Assembly: GCA_002390025.1 (NCBI GenBank)
Contig: DGRU01000173.1
Coordinates: 1 to 5,577 of the forward strand
Direction: 5' to 3'
DNA length: 5,577 nucleotides
Source: Lachnospiraceae bacterium UBA4380
Lineage (GTDB): Bacteria; Bacillota; Clostridia; Lachnospirales; Lachnospiraceae
The position numbers and the translations under genes are program-made. The notes under the pieces were generated by a model. The model searched no databases and was not told where the DNA came from. It saw only the letters and a list, made by a program, of their open reading frames with translations. Positions 1-5,508 of the stretch are shown here, piece after piece. The number at the start of each line of letters is the position of its first letter. Position 1 is the first letter of the stretch.

Positions 1-809
1 CCGACGGTCTTGCCGGTCTGGCCAACCTGGTGAGAATGTGCGATCCAGCCGGAGTCGACTGCTGCACGGGAAGCGCCTACGACGCCGCCCAGGAGATCTG
101 CGAGCTCTTTTATGGGAGCGAAGCCCTCGGGGCCGCCGACTCCACGTCCGCCTGCGACGATGACGTCTGCGCCTTCAAGGTCGACAATCTCGCCGCCAGC
201 TTCCTTGATGACCTCAAGGAGAGTTGTACGGATTTCTTCGGGAGCTACATGGAAATCTTCTTTGATAACTTCAGCCTTGTTCTCGCCAGCTTCGGGTTTC
301 TTGAAAACGCCGGGACGGACAGTGCCGCACTGAGGGCGATGATCAGGGCACATGATGGTAGCCATCAGGTTGCCGCCGAAAGCGGGACGGGTCCATGCAA
401 CGTTTCCGGTCTCTTCGTCGATGTCCAGGCTTGTGCAGTCTGCAGTCAGGCCGGTGCCGACGCGGGAGGAGAAACGAGGACCCATATCACGGCCGTTGTT
501 GGTTGCGCCGATCATGATGGTGGTGGGACCATACTTCTCGGTCAGGTAATACAGAGCCTTTACATAAGCATCTGTTGTGTAGAGCTTGTACTCAGGGCCT
601 TCTACGACGATGACCTGGTCAGCGCCATAGATGCCTGCCTGCTCGACAGACTCAGCAACGTTGTCGCCGATAACGACTGCAACGAGCTTTCCGCCCTGCT
701 TGTCGGCCATCATACGGCCGGGATTCAGAAGCTCAAGGCCAACCTTTTTGGGAGAGCCGTCTTCGTTTGTTTCAATAAATACCCACAAATCTTTGGTTTT
801 AGCTTCCAT
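1..809 (-). CDS. etfA: Electron transfer flavoprotein alpha subunit (EtfA), C-terminus cut by the window edge
   Basis: Reading the minus strand from the ATG at 807-809 gives 269 uninterrupted residues beginning MEAKTKDLWVFIE; the frame runs off the window. EtfA is usually about 340 residues, so roughly 70 are missing. The N-terminal alpha/beta domain covers about residues 5-190. The conserved C-terminal FAD-binding domain follows, with GGRGVGG (220-226), GASRAAVDSGW (245-255) and HQVGQTGKTV (260-269), the classic loops around the FAD. There is no N-terminal ferredoxin domain of the kind found in LctC- or CarE-type subunits, which favours the butyryl-CoA type. An AGGAGG site (plus positions 820-825) precedes the start, in the 17-nt gap after etfB, so the pair is surely one transcript. 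Known role: cytoplasmic partner of EtfB that carries electrons between NADH and an acyl-CoA dehydrogenase. Which dehydrogenase it serves here is inferred. Confidence 0.96.
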   Translation of the reverse strand, partial: MEAKTKDLWVFIETNEDGSPKKVGLELLNPGRMMADKQGGKLVAVVIGDNVAESVEQAGIYGADQVIVVEGPEYKLYTTDAYVKALYYLTEKYGPTTIMIGATNNGRDMGPRFSSRVGTGLTADCTSLDIDEETGNVAWTRPAFGGNLMATIMCPDHRPQCGTVRPGVFKKPEAGENKAEVIKEDFHVAPEEIRTTLLEVIKEAGGEIVDLEGADVIVAGGRGVGGPEGFAPIKELADLLGGVVGASRAAVDSGWIAHSHQVGQTGKTV

Positions 810-826
810 TCTTCAATCCCCTCCTA

Positions 827-1630
827 TCAGACAATATTGGCGTCCACAAGAATCTTGGCAAGCTTCTTTGCAGATTCTTCGCCGGTCTCTTCTTTGATCT
901 TCATGCCGCCCGATTTTACAGGAGGTGTGAAGGACTTCTTAACGTGAGTAGGGGAACCATTCAGGCCGTAGTGGCTTGCATCCATGGTGGGATCAAAATC
1001 ATCACCCAGAGTCTCGAATTTAGCCTTGTTGGCCATCAGTTTCCTCTTGATGGTGGGATAACGGGGATCAAAGCTGGGCTTTGTGAAGGTGATCAGGCAA
1101 GGAGTCTTGACGCCGATGATCTGTACGCCGTCCTCAGCTTCTTTTCTTACCTTGAAACCATCCTCAGTTGCCTCGCACTCAAGGCCATAGGTAACCTGGG
1201 GAATGCCAAGCCACTCAGCGATCTCGGGACCGACCTGAGCAGTATCACCATCGATTGCCTGCTTGCCGCAGAAGATTGCGTCGAACTTGCCTTCCTTTTC
1301 CTCGATAGCCTTGATTGCATGAGAGAGGATATAGGAAGTTGCCAGTGTGTCAGATCCGCCGAATGTACGGCCGGAAACGAGATAACCCTTATCTGCGGCG
1401 ATACCGACGCACTCTTTCAGGACTGCAGTTGCCTGAGGCGGTCCCATGGTGACAACGGTAATCTTAGTGCTCGGATCCTTATCCTTAACACGTGCAGCTG
1501 CCTCGAGAGCATAGCCATCGAAGGGATTCAGGATTGACGGAACACCTTCGCGGATAAGGGTGTGCTTGACCGGATCGATCTTGATCTGAGTCGTATCCGG
1601 AACCTGTTTTACACATACCAGAATGTTCAT
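827..1630 (-). CDS. etfB: Electron transfer flavoprotein beta subunit (EtfB)
   Basis: The product has 267 residues, the normal EtfB length (about 255-270). It opens with MNILVCVKQVPDT, the typical EtfB start. It carries the conserved NPFDGYALEAA (35-45), GGSDTLATSY (91-100) and GKQAIDGDTAQVGP (122-135) segments, the last two in the nucleotide/flavin-binding core, and the KRKLMANKAK region (195-204) used as a family signature. A GAAGGAGG site five bases before the ATG fixes the start. The C-terminal tail (about 205-267) is the arm that wraps around EtfA in solved ETF structures. Known role in butyrate-forming clostridia: EtfAB with Bcd oxidises NADH, reduces crotonyl-CoA and sends the other electron to ferredoxin. 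Bifurcation here is inferred from gene context, not proven from residues. A promoter directly upstream suggests that etfBA can be expressed apart from hbd. The gene ends 17 nt before etfA. Confidence 0.97.
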   Translation of the reverse strand: MNILVCVKQVPDTTQIKIDPVKHTLIREGVPSILNPFDGYALEAAARVKDKDPSTKITVVTMGPPQATAVLKECVGIAADKGYLVSGRTFGGSDTLATSYILSHAIKAIEEKEGKFDAIFCGKQAIDGDTAQVGPEIAEWLGIPQVTYGLECEATEDGFKVRKEAEDGVQIIGVKTPCLITFTKPSFDPRYPTIKRKLMANKAKFETLGDDFDPTMDASHYGLNGSPTHVKKSFTPPVKSGGMKIKEETGEESAKKLAKILVDANIV

Positions 1631-1667
1631 AAAAGCCTCCTTCTAAAGTGAATCTTACATAGGAAAT

Positions 1668-1696
1668 AATATATCACGCAGGGCTGTCAATCGCAA
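1668..1696 (-). promoter_or_regulatory. Sigma-A type extended -10 promoter for etfBA
   Basis: On the minus strand, TTGCGA (1691-1696) and TATATT (1668-1673) are separated by exactly 17 nt. A TG dinucleotide at 1675-1676 makes TGA-TATATT, an extended -10. The start of transcription would fall near 1661, giving a leader of about 30 nt before the etfB ATG. A TTGACA also occurs (plus TGTCAA 1685-1690), but it sits only 11 nt from this -10, too close to be its -35. One arm of a large inverted repeat (1671-1688) overlaps the -10 and spacer, so a bound protein there would be expected to interfere with initiation (inference). Confidence 0.6.
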
Positions 1697-1780
1697 GTTA
1701 GCAATCTAAAATACTTCGTAAAAATAAGTACTTTCATGCAAATTTTATATATTGACCGACCGACAGCCTGTACGTGATAT
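1671..1780. repeat. Large imperfect inverted repeat between hbd and etfB
   Basis: The arms are plus 1671-1688 (ATATCACGCAGGGCTGTC) and 1762-1780 (GACAGCCTGTACGTGATAT). They pair over 17 positions as blocks of 8, 4 and 5, interrupted by a two-base bulge on one side and a one-base bulge on the other. The 73-bp centre holds a smaller AT-rich inverted repeat (TACTT...AAGTA, about 1711-1731) and a GACC-GACC-GAC tandem. The feature fills most of the 163-bp hbd-etfB gap and overlaps the etfB promoter. It could be paired operators, a hairpin in hbd read-through RNA, or a small palindromic element; no target-site duplication is evident. Confidence 0.7.
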
Positions 1781-1793
1781 TCAGATCCTGTCT

Positions 1794-2672
1794 TTATTTA
1801 TCGGTCGCGACTTTGTTCCTGGGTCCATTAGAATAGTCATAGAAGCCGATGCCGGTCTTGACGCCGAGCCTCTTGCCGCGGACCATTTTACGAAGGAGAG
1901 GGCTGGCAGCATACTTGTTGTCGCCAGTGTCAGCATAGATAACATCCATGATTGCCAGGCAGATATCCAGGCCGATGAAATCGCCAAGCTCAAGCGGTCC
2001 CATGGGGTGGTTGCAGCCAAGCTTCATAGCTGTGTCGATGCCGGCGATATCGGAAACGCCGGTATACTTGACGTTGATTGCTTCGTTGATCATCGGGATC
2101 AGGATTCTGTTGACGACAAAACCTGCTGCCTCATTGACCTGTACCGGAATCTTGCCGAGTTTCTCGGAGATCTCATTGACTCTTGCAACATACTCTGCAG
2201 GAGTGTTGATGCCGGCGATAACTTCGACCAGCTTCATAACGGGTGCAGGATTGAAGAAGTGCATGCCGATGATGGGCTTTGTCAGGCCTGCGCCGATCTC
2301 GGTGATGGAAAGGGAAGAAGTATTGGATGCAAAGATGCAGTCAGGATTCTTGACGATTTCATCCTGAAGCTCCTGGAAGCATTTTTTCTTGATGTCCATC
2401 ACTTCGAGGGCTGCCTCGACTACGAGGTCGGGATCTACGGCGATGGTATTGAGACCGCACTCAATTTTTGCAAGAATGGCATCTGCTGCTGCCTGCTCGA
2501 TTTTGCCCTTGCTGACCTGCTTGTCAAGACCGCCTTTGATCTTGTTGAAGCCGCCCTGTGCAAACTCAACCTTGATATCGCAGAGATAAACCTTCTCAAC
2601 TTCTGCACACTGCGCAAATGCCTGCGCAATGCCGGATCCCATGGTGCCAGCGCCGATAACTGCAACTTTCAT
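1794..2672 (-). CDS. hbd: 3-hydroxybutyryl-CoA dehydrogenase
   Basis: Catalyses NAD(P)H-dependent reduction of acetoacetyl-CoA to 3-hydroxybutyryl-CoA, the second step from acetyl-CoA to butyryl-CoA, in the cytoplasm. The protein has 292 residues, close to the usual 280-290. The N-terminal Rossmann domain begins MKVAVIGAGTMGSGIA, with the dinucleotide loop at 7-12. By alignment with the family, the catalytic residues are S119 (in SNTSSLSI), H138 (GMHFFNP), E150 (MKLVEV) and N188 (GFVVNR). The C-terminal dimerisation domain has DTAMKLGCNHPMGPLELGD (213-231) and GKRLGVKTGIGFYDY (266-280). The start is set by AAGGAGG (plus 2681-2687), eight bases before this ATG. The frame stays open for 24 codons upstream, but that stretch has no site and no family similarity. 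The gene lies 111 nt after hpf and 163 nt before etfB. It is intact, with all key residues present. Confidence 0.97.
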   Translation of the reverse strand: MKVAVIGAGTMGSGIAQAFAQCAEVEKVYLCDIKVEFAQGGFNKIKGGLDKQVSKGKIEQAAADAILAKIECGLNTIAVDPDLVVEAALEVMDIKKKCFQELQDEIVKNPDCIFASNTSSLSITEIGAGLTKPIIGMHFFNPAPVMKLVEVIAGINTPAEYVARVNEISEKLGKIPVQVNEAAGFVVNRILIPMINEAINVKYTGVSDIAGIDTAMKLGCNHPMGPLELGDFIGLDICLAIMDVIYADTGDNKYAASPLLRKMVRGKRLGVKTGIGFYDYSNGPRNKVATDK

Positions 2673-2707
2673 GATAGTATCCTCCTTAGGTTTTTTATGA
2701 TTTTTAT

Positions 2708-2734
2708 GCTGCCGTCCGTGAGACGGCCGACAGC
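2708..2734 (-). other. GC-rich hairpin in the hbd leader
   Basis: GCCGTC (2711-2716), a 5-nt CGTGA loop (2717-2721) and GACGGC (2722-2727) form a perfect 6-bp stem. Flanking GCT/AGC can extend it across a small bulge. The hairpin stands out in AT-rich DNA about 35 nt before the hbd start. On the minus strand it is followed by AGCATAAAAATC, not a U-run, so it is not a standard terminator. It may be a leader structure, an mRNA-stabilising or processing stem, or an operator. Confidence 0.5.
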
Positions 2735-2783
2735 CAGTATCCATTTTCTTACGAATTTATTTTAATTTATTTTCTTATAAGAA

Positions 2784-3311
2784 TCAGCCTTCCGGCTCGA
2801 TCATGCCGTATGTACTGCCTTTTCTCTTGTAGACAACTGCGATCTGCTCTGTCTCCGCATTGATGAACACGTAGAAATTATGACCGAGCAGTTCCATCTG
2901 GACGCAGGCGTCTTCCGGATACATGGGTTTGAGATCAAACTGTTTCTTGCGGACGATCCGGATGTCTTCTTCATCGAAATAGCTGCGCTCAATATATTCG
3001 CGTTTGAAAGCAGCCGCTTCCTGATGCCGTTTGATCAGTTTACTCTTATATTTCTTTAACTGTCTCTCAATGACCTCCTCCACCAGGTCAATGGAGACAT
3101 ACATGTCATTACTGACCTGCTCGGAGCGGATGATGTTGTCCCTTACAGGGATCGTCACTTCAATTTTGTGCCTGTCACGATTGACCTGCAATGTGACATG
3201 AACCTCAGTGTCAGGTGAAAAGAATTTGTCCAGTTTGTCCAGTTTCTGTGTCACAGCGTCCTTGAGGGATTCGGTGACTTCCATATTTTTTCCGACAATT
3301 ACGTACTTCAT
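2784..3311 (-). CDS. hpf: Ribosome hibernation promoting factor, long form
   Basis: The product has 175 residues, typical of the long HPF of Firmicutes (about 170-190). The N-terminal HPF/RaiA domain (about 1-100) starts MKYVIVGKNMEVTESLKDAV and contains the LDKLDKFF and EVHVTLQVNRDRHKIEVTI strands. In known structures this basic domain sits in the decoding centre of the 30S subunit. A linker (about 100-122) leads to the C-terminal domain (QFDLKPMYPEDACVQMELLG, then NFYVFINAETEQIAVVYKRK, to about 170), which dimerises to join two 70S ribosomes into inactive 100S particles. The start is the ATG at 3309-3311, because AGAGG lies five bases ahead; an in-frame Met seven codons earlier has no site. 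No classical terminator separates it from hbd, so partial read-through is possible. In many Firmicutes hpf lies near secA; here hbd follows, an uncommon neighbour. Confidence 0.96.
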   Translation of the reverse strand: MKYVIVGKNMEVTESLKDAVTQKLDKLDKFFSPDTEVHVTLQVNRDRHKIEVTIPVRDNIIRSEQVSNDMYVSIDLVEEVIERQLKKYKSKLIKRHQEAAAFKREYIERSYFDEEDIRIVRKKQFDLKPMYPEDACVQMELLGHNFYVFINAETEQIAVVYKRKGSTYGMIEPEG

Positions 3312-3356
3312 AGATGCCTCTTTCCGCAGCAAACGCCGCTGTTATTTCTTTATTTG

Positions 3357-3403
3357 CAAAAAGTCTTTCGCCTGCGCCTTCCGGTGTATACAAAAAGTCT
3401 TTC
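3357..3403 (-). repeat. Duplicated GAAAGACTTTTTG boxes in the hpf leader
   Basis: The same 13 bases (minus GAAAGACTTTTTG) occur at 3357-3369 and 3391-3403, 34 nt apart start to start. Each includes the small palindrome AAAG-A-CTTT. Both lie in the predicted 5' leader of hpf, just after the predicted transcription start. Paired operator boxes or a leader RNA-binding motif are possible; function is not known. Confidence 0.6.
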
Positions 3404-3414
3404 TGCACAACCTC

Positions 3415-3443
3415 ATTATATCATAACAGCCACAAGTTTTGCA
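3415..3443 (-). promoter_or_regulatory. Extended -10 promoter for hpf
   Basis: The minus strand shows a perfect TATAAT (3415-3420) preceded by TGA, giving a TGn extended -10 (TG at 3422-3423). At 17 nt spacing the -35 position reads TGCAAA (3438-3443), a poor match, which an extended -10 can tolerate. Initiation would be near 3408, leaving a leader of about 97 nt. The copy of TTGTGCAAAA at 3437-3446 covers the -35 position, and a related TTGTGCA (3404-3410) covers the start site. The promoter lies between the upstream gene's terminator and hpf, as expected. Confidence 0.6.
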
Positions 3444-3540
3444 CAATTATTGCATCTCTTTTGCGGAAATTGCCTCTTCATTTATATAATATACACAAAC
3501 AACTCCAAAAGAACAGTAAGATTTTACTTGTATTTTGCAC

Positions 3541-3576
3541 AAAAAAACAGACAGCCGGATTTTTCCGGCCATCTGT
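3541..3576 (-). terminator. Rho-independent terminator of the NlpC/P60 gene
   Basis: On the minus strand, ACAGATGGCCGG (3576-3565) pairs with CCGGCTGTCTGT (3558-3547) around a 6-nt loop. The stem has about 12 pairs, two of them G-U. The two G-U pairs become mismatches in the opposite transcript, which shows the orientation. A run of seven T follows (plus A-run 3541-3547). It lies about 110 nt after the hydrolase stop codon. Confidence 0.9.
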
Positions 3577-3606
3577 CCAAATAACAAGTTATAAAGGGAT
3601 TTACAT

Positions 3607-3671
3607 CCGCCCTGTGAGACTGCATACCAATTCTCCGCCCTTGCTCCGGGAGAAACCGCCCTTCAGGTCTC
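3607..3671 (-). other. Folded, repeat-bearing 3' UTR of the NlpC/P60 transcript
   Basis: Two nested inverted repeats lie between the stop codon and the terminator. The outer arms are GAGACTG (3616-3622) with CAGGTCTC (3664-3671), one base bulged; the inner arms are TTCTCC (3631-3636) with GGAGAA (3649-3654). The octamer CCGCCCTT occurs at 3635 and 3656, and CCGCCCT at 3607. No coding frame is convincing. It may be a stability or processing element; function unknown. Confidence 0.45.
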
Positions 3672-3685
3672 TGTACTGACAAAAA

Positions 3686-5209
3686 TCAGTTAAAGAGTCT
3701 GCGGATACAGACAATATGCATAAAATTGGCCTTGGAAGTCGTGATTCCGTGGCGCTCATCCTGCGCGTGAACGATCATGCCGTCTCCCATATACAGAGCA
3801 ACATGACCATTGTAGCATACGATATCTCCGGCACGAGCCTCATCCAGAGAGGCAACCGGTGAACCGACGCTACGGTCGGAGACATCGTAATGGGGGAGAC
3901 GGAAGCCGAAGTTTCCGTAGACCGCCATAACAAATCCGGAACAGTCCGCGCCATGGGTCAGGCTGGAGCCGCCCCATACATAGGGATTACCGATAAACTG
4001 CGTTGCAAACTCAATAACAGCCTGTCCGGATTCCTCGCCCGCCTGGCTCACTGCCACCTGGGCGACATCCGCCTGTGCTGCGGCTGCATCTGCGGCACGA
4101 AGAGCAACCTCTACGACTGCCGTTGCAGTTTCTTCATCTTCAAAGCCCGCGACACCCGCTCTTGTCTGCGCAAGCTCGACAACGGCTTCTGCCTTATCCG
4201 CCTTGCGCTGTTCGTGATCTGCCCGCTCCTTGACATTGGAATTGCTGACGCGGTTTACTTCCTCCCTGGAAGATTCCGCCACAGGATATGCCATGCTCAG
4301 AGTGACTTCCGAAGCAGGGATAAAGCCCTCACCGGTGTCTGTGAGAATCCCGATCCATCCGTCTTCACTTCCGGTCACCTCATACTGATCACCTGCTTTG
4401 GCCTCGCTGATGACCTTGGAGTAATCGTCAGAGTCCTGATAGATCGAACAATCCGCCTTTTCATTGACAGTAGCTACCTGGGTACTGACGATCTCAGAGA
4501 GAGCCGCCGCCTCGCTGCCGTCGACCAGATACTCATTCATTACATAGCCGACCACATTTCCGGAACGGATCTTTGTCCAGCGGTCATCCTCTTTGCGCAA
4601 CTCGATCGCGAGATCATTGCTGTACATCTTGCCAAGGACTTCACTGCTCATGGCGGGCTCTGCGTGGATATTCAGATATACATTAGGGGAAGCAACAACA
4701 ATCTTTTTTTCCTCAGCAGTATCCTGCAGGGCAGGTGCAGAATTTGCTTCGCTTTCAAAAGCGGGAGCTTCAACAGCAACCTGTTCTTCCAGGACGCTGC
4801 TTACCGAACTGCTCTTTGCGAGCGAAACAGTCAGTTCGGGAAGAACTGCCGCGTTGTATTCCTGTACAGCATCCGCATAGGGGTAGTCGGAAGCTTCCTC
4901 TTCAGTCTCTTCTGCGGCCGCCGCCATAGGAATCATCACTTCCGGCTCTGATTCCTGAGCTTCTGCGGTTTCAGCAGCATCAAAAGCCTTGTCCTCTTCT
5001 CCGTCTTCCTCAGAGTTCAGTGTACCTCCAAGAAACTGCTCTACAGTACCGGAATTGCCGACCTCCTGATCCTGATCGTTTTCCAGAGTATTTGTAAGGA
5101 AAAGACTTTCGCTGGCAGCTTCTTCTGCAAGGACCGGGGCACCGGTCATAGCAGCAATTGCCGCGGCTGAAAGCATTCCAGATAACAACTTAACTCTTTT
5201 AAACTCCAT
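3686..5209 (-). CDS. Secreted NlpC/P60 peptidoglycan hydrolase with two SH3-like domains
   Basis: The 507-residue protein is predicted to be exported and to cut peptidoglycan stem peptides (gamma-D-Glu-diamino acid endopeptidase family). The signal peptide has a basic MEFKRVK start, a hydrophobic core and a likely cut after APVLA (28/29). Residues 29-168 are acidic, low-complexity and Ala/Glu-rich. Two SH3-like domains follow: about 169-231 (NVYLNIHAEP..., ending GYVMNEYL) and about 244-303 (ending GEGFIPASEV). Then comes an Ala-rich, probably helical spacer (about 312-396). The NlpC/P60 domain is 397-507, with catalytic C423 in ADCSGF, H469 in NGHVALYMGDG and third residue H481 in MIVHAQ, all present. 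GGAGGA lies only about three bases from the ATG, a short spacing. The next Met (12) would remove the basic n-region, so the first is preferred. No LPXTG or transmembrane anchor is visible, so wall retention probably relies on the SH3 domains (inference). It is monocistronic: it has its own promoter and terminator. Confidence 0.94.
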   Translation of the reverse strand: MEFKRVKLLSGMLSAAAIAAMTGAPVLAEEAASESLFLTNTLENDQDQEVGNSGTVEQFLGGTLNSEEDGEEDKAFDAAETAEAQESEPEVMIPMAAAAEETEEEASDYPYADAVQEYNAAVLPELTVSLAKSSSVSSVLEEQVAVEAPAFESEANSAPALQDTAEEKKIVVASPNVYLNIHAEPAMSSEVLGKMYSNDLAIELRKEDDRWTKIRSGNVVGYVMNEYLVDGSEAAALSEIVSTQVATVNEKADCSIYQDSDDYSKVISEAKAGDQYEVTGSEDGWIGILTDTGEGFIPASEVTLSMAYPVAESSREEVNRVSNSNVKERADHEQRKADKAEAVVELAQTRAGVAGFEDEETATAVVEVALRAADAAAAQADVAQVAVSQAGEESGQAVIEFATQFIGNPYVWGGSSLTHGADCSGFVMAVYGNFGFRLPHYDVSDRSVGSPVASLDEARAGDIVCYNGHVALYMGDGMIVHAQDERHGITTSKANFMHIVCIRRLFN

Positions 5210-5237
5210 TATTCCTCCGATTGAATTTTATTAAAAA

Positions 5238-5243
5238 ATTATA
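5238..5243 (-). promoter_or_regulatory. Possible second, activator-dependent -10 for the hydrolase gene
   Basis: A perfect TATAAT on the minus strand lies about 29 nt from the ATG with no recognisable -35. The WalR-like box (5273-5289) would sit at about -42 to -58 relative to a start near 5231, the usual position for a response regulator that activates a promoter lacking a -35. The AT-rich setting means the hexamer could also be chance. Confidence 0.35.
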
Positions 5244-5272
5244 ATCTAATTGATTACATAAATTTCGTTTTT

Positions 5273-5289
5273 GTTACAAATTTGTTACA
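5273..5289 (-). promoter_or_regulatory. WalR (YycF)-like binding site
   Basis: The minus strand reads TGTAAC-AAATT-TGTAAC: two identical hexamers as a direct repeat with a 5-nt gap. This fits the established WalR consensus TGTWAH-N5-TGTWAH of low-GC Gram-positive bacteria. WalRK controls cell-wall hydrolases, and the gene downstream is one. The box lies just after the predicted start of the strong promoter (about +4 to +20). That position suggests repression there, or activation of the weaker downstream -10. Confidence 0.65.
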
Positions 5290-5299
5290 TGCAGTTGCT

Positions 5300-5328
5300 A
5301 CTATACCAGATATAACAAACTCTGTCAA
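5300..5328 (-). promoter_or_regulatory. Strong sigma-A promoter for the NlpC/P60 gene
   Basis: The minus strand has a consensus TTGACA (5323-5328), a 17-nt spacer and TATAGT (5300-5305). TGG directly before the -10 makes it an extended -10 as well. Initiation would be near 5293, with a leader of about 84 nt. This is the best promoter in the window. Confidence 0.85.
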
Positions 5329-5350
5329 GTAAAGCGTCAAAAAGAGGGCC

Positions 5351-5446
5351 TTTCGAGGGTAATTCTGCGCCCGAAAATAGCCTACAAATCTATGAATACC
5401 CCATTAAATCCAATCCAATTTCTATCATTTCAGGCAGATTTCGGGC
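5351..5446 (-). other. Competing inverted repeats in the tRNA-hydrolase gap
   Basis: The 180 bp between the tRNA terminator and the hydrolase promoter has no coding frame that I can support. It holds GCCCGAAAATAGCCT (5369-5383) and AGGCAGATTTCGGGC (5432-5446), which pair at 12 of 15 positions. The TTTCGGG arm (minus, 5376-5370) can instead pair with CCCTCGAAA (5359-5351), one base bulged. A T5 run (5343-5339) follows after seven bases. A TATAAT (5479-5484) without a good -35 lies upstream. A small structured RNA or attenuator is possible; evidence is modest. Confidence 0.4.
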
Positions 5447-5508
5447 AAAAATCCAGTCAGTTTATTCAAAAACAGAGTATTATACACATAATTTCTGAAA
5501 AATAAATT

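Noticed and set aside
30..947. Long plus-strand open frame (305 codons) over etfA and the end of etfB
   Set aside because: It is antisense to two clear ETF genes, has no ribosome binding site or recognisable domain, and arises from the codon bias of the genes on the other strand.
1671..1780. Palindromic gap read as a miniature mobile element
   Set aside because: Terminal inverted repeats exist but no target-site duplication is visible, and a second copy cannot be looked for within this window.
2673..2744. 24-codon N-terminal extension of hbd
   Set aside because: The AAGGAGG site points to the internal ATG, which begins the canonical MKVAVIGAGTMGSGIA; the extension crosses the leader hairpin.
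1752..2765. Plus-strand open frame of 337 codons over hbd
   Set aside because: It is the mirror of the intact hbd gene; the composition is Cys/Asp/Ile-rich nonsense and no site precedes it.
2754..2804. hpf terminator formed by AGCC-GGAA-GGCT at the stop codon
   Set aside because: The stem is only four pairs plus a bulged extension and is followed by TCTTATAAG rather than a U-run. The nearby TTCTTATAAGAA palindrome (2772-2783) is AT-rich and may be chance.
3312..3332. Seven-codon N-terminal extension of hpf
   Set aside because: AGAGG lies within this extension and is correctly spaced for the downstream ATG; the MKYVIVGKN start matches the family.
3211..3408. Minus-strand frame of 65 codons starting with GTG in the hpf leader
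   Set aside because: The predicted transcription start is at about the same position, a GAGG lies only two bases away, and the frame overlaps the hpf start out of frame. A leader peptide cannot be excluded but is unsupported.
3890..4951. Plus-strand open frame of 353 codons over the hydrolase gene
   Set aside because: It is antisense to a protein with a signal peptide and complete catalytic motifs; no initiation signals or family features.
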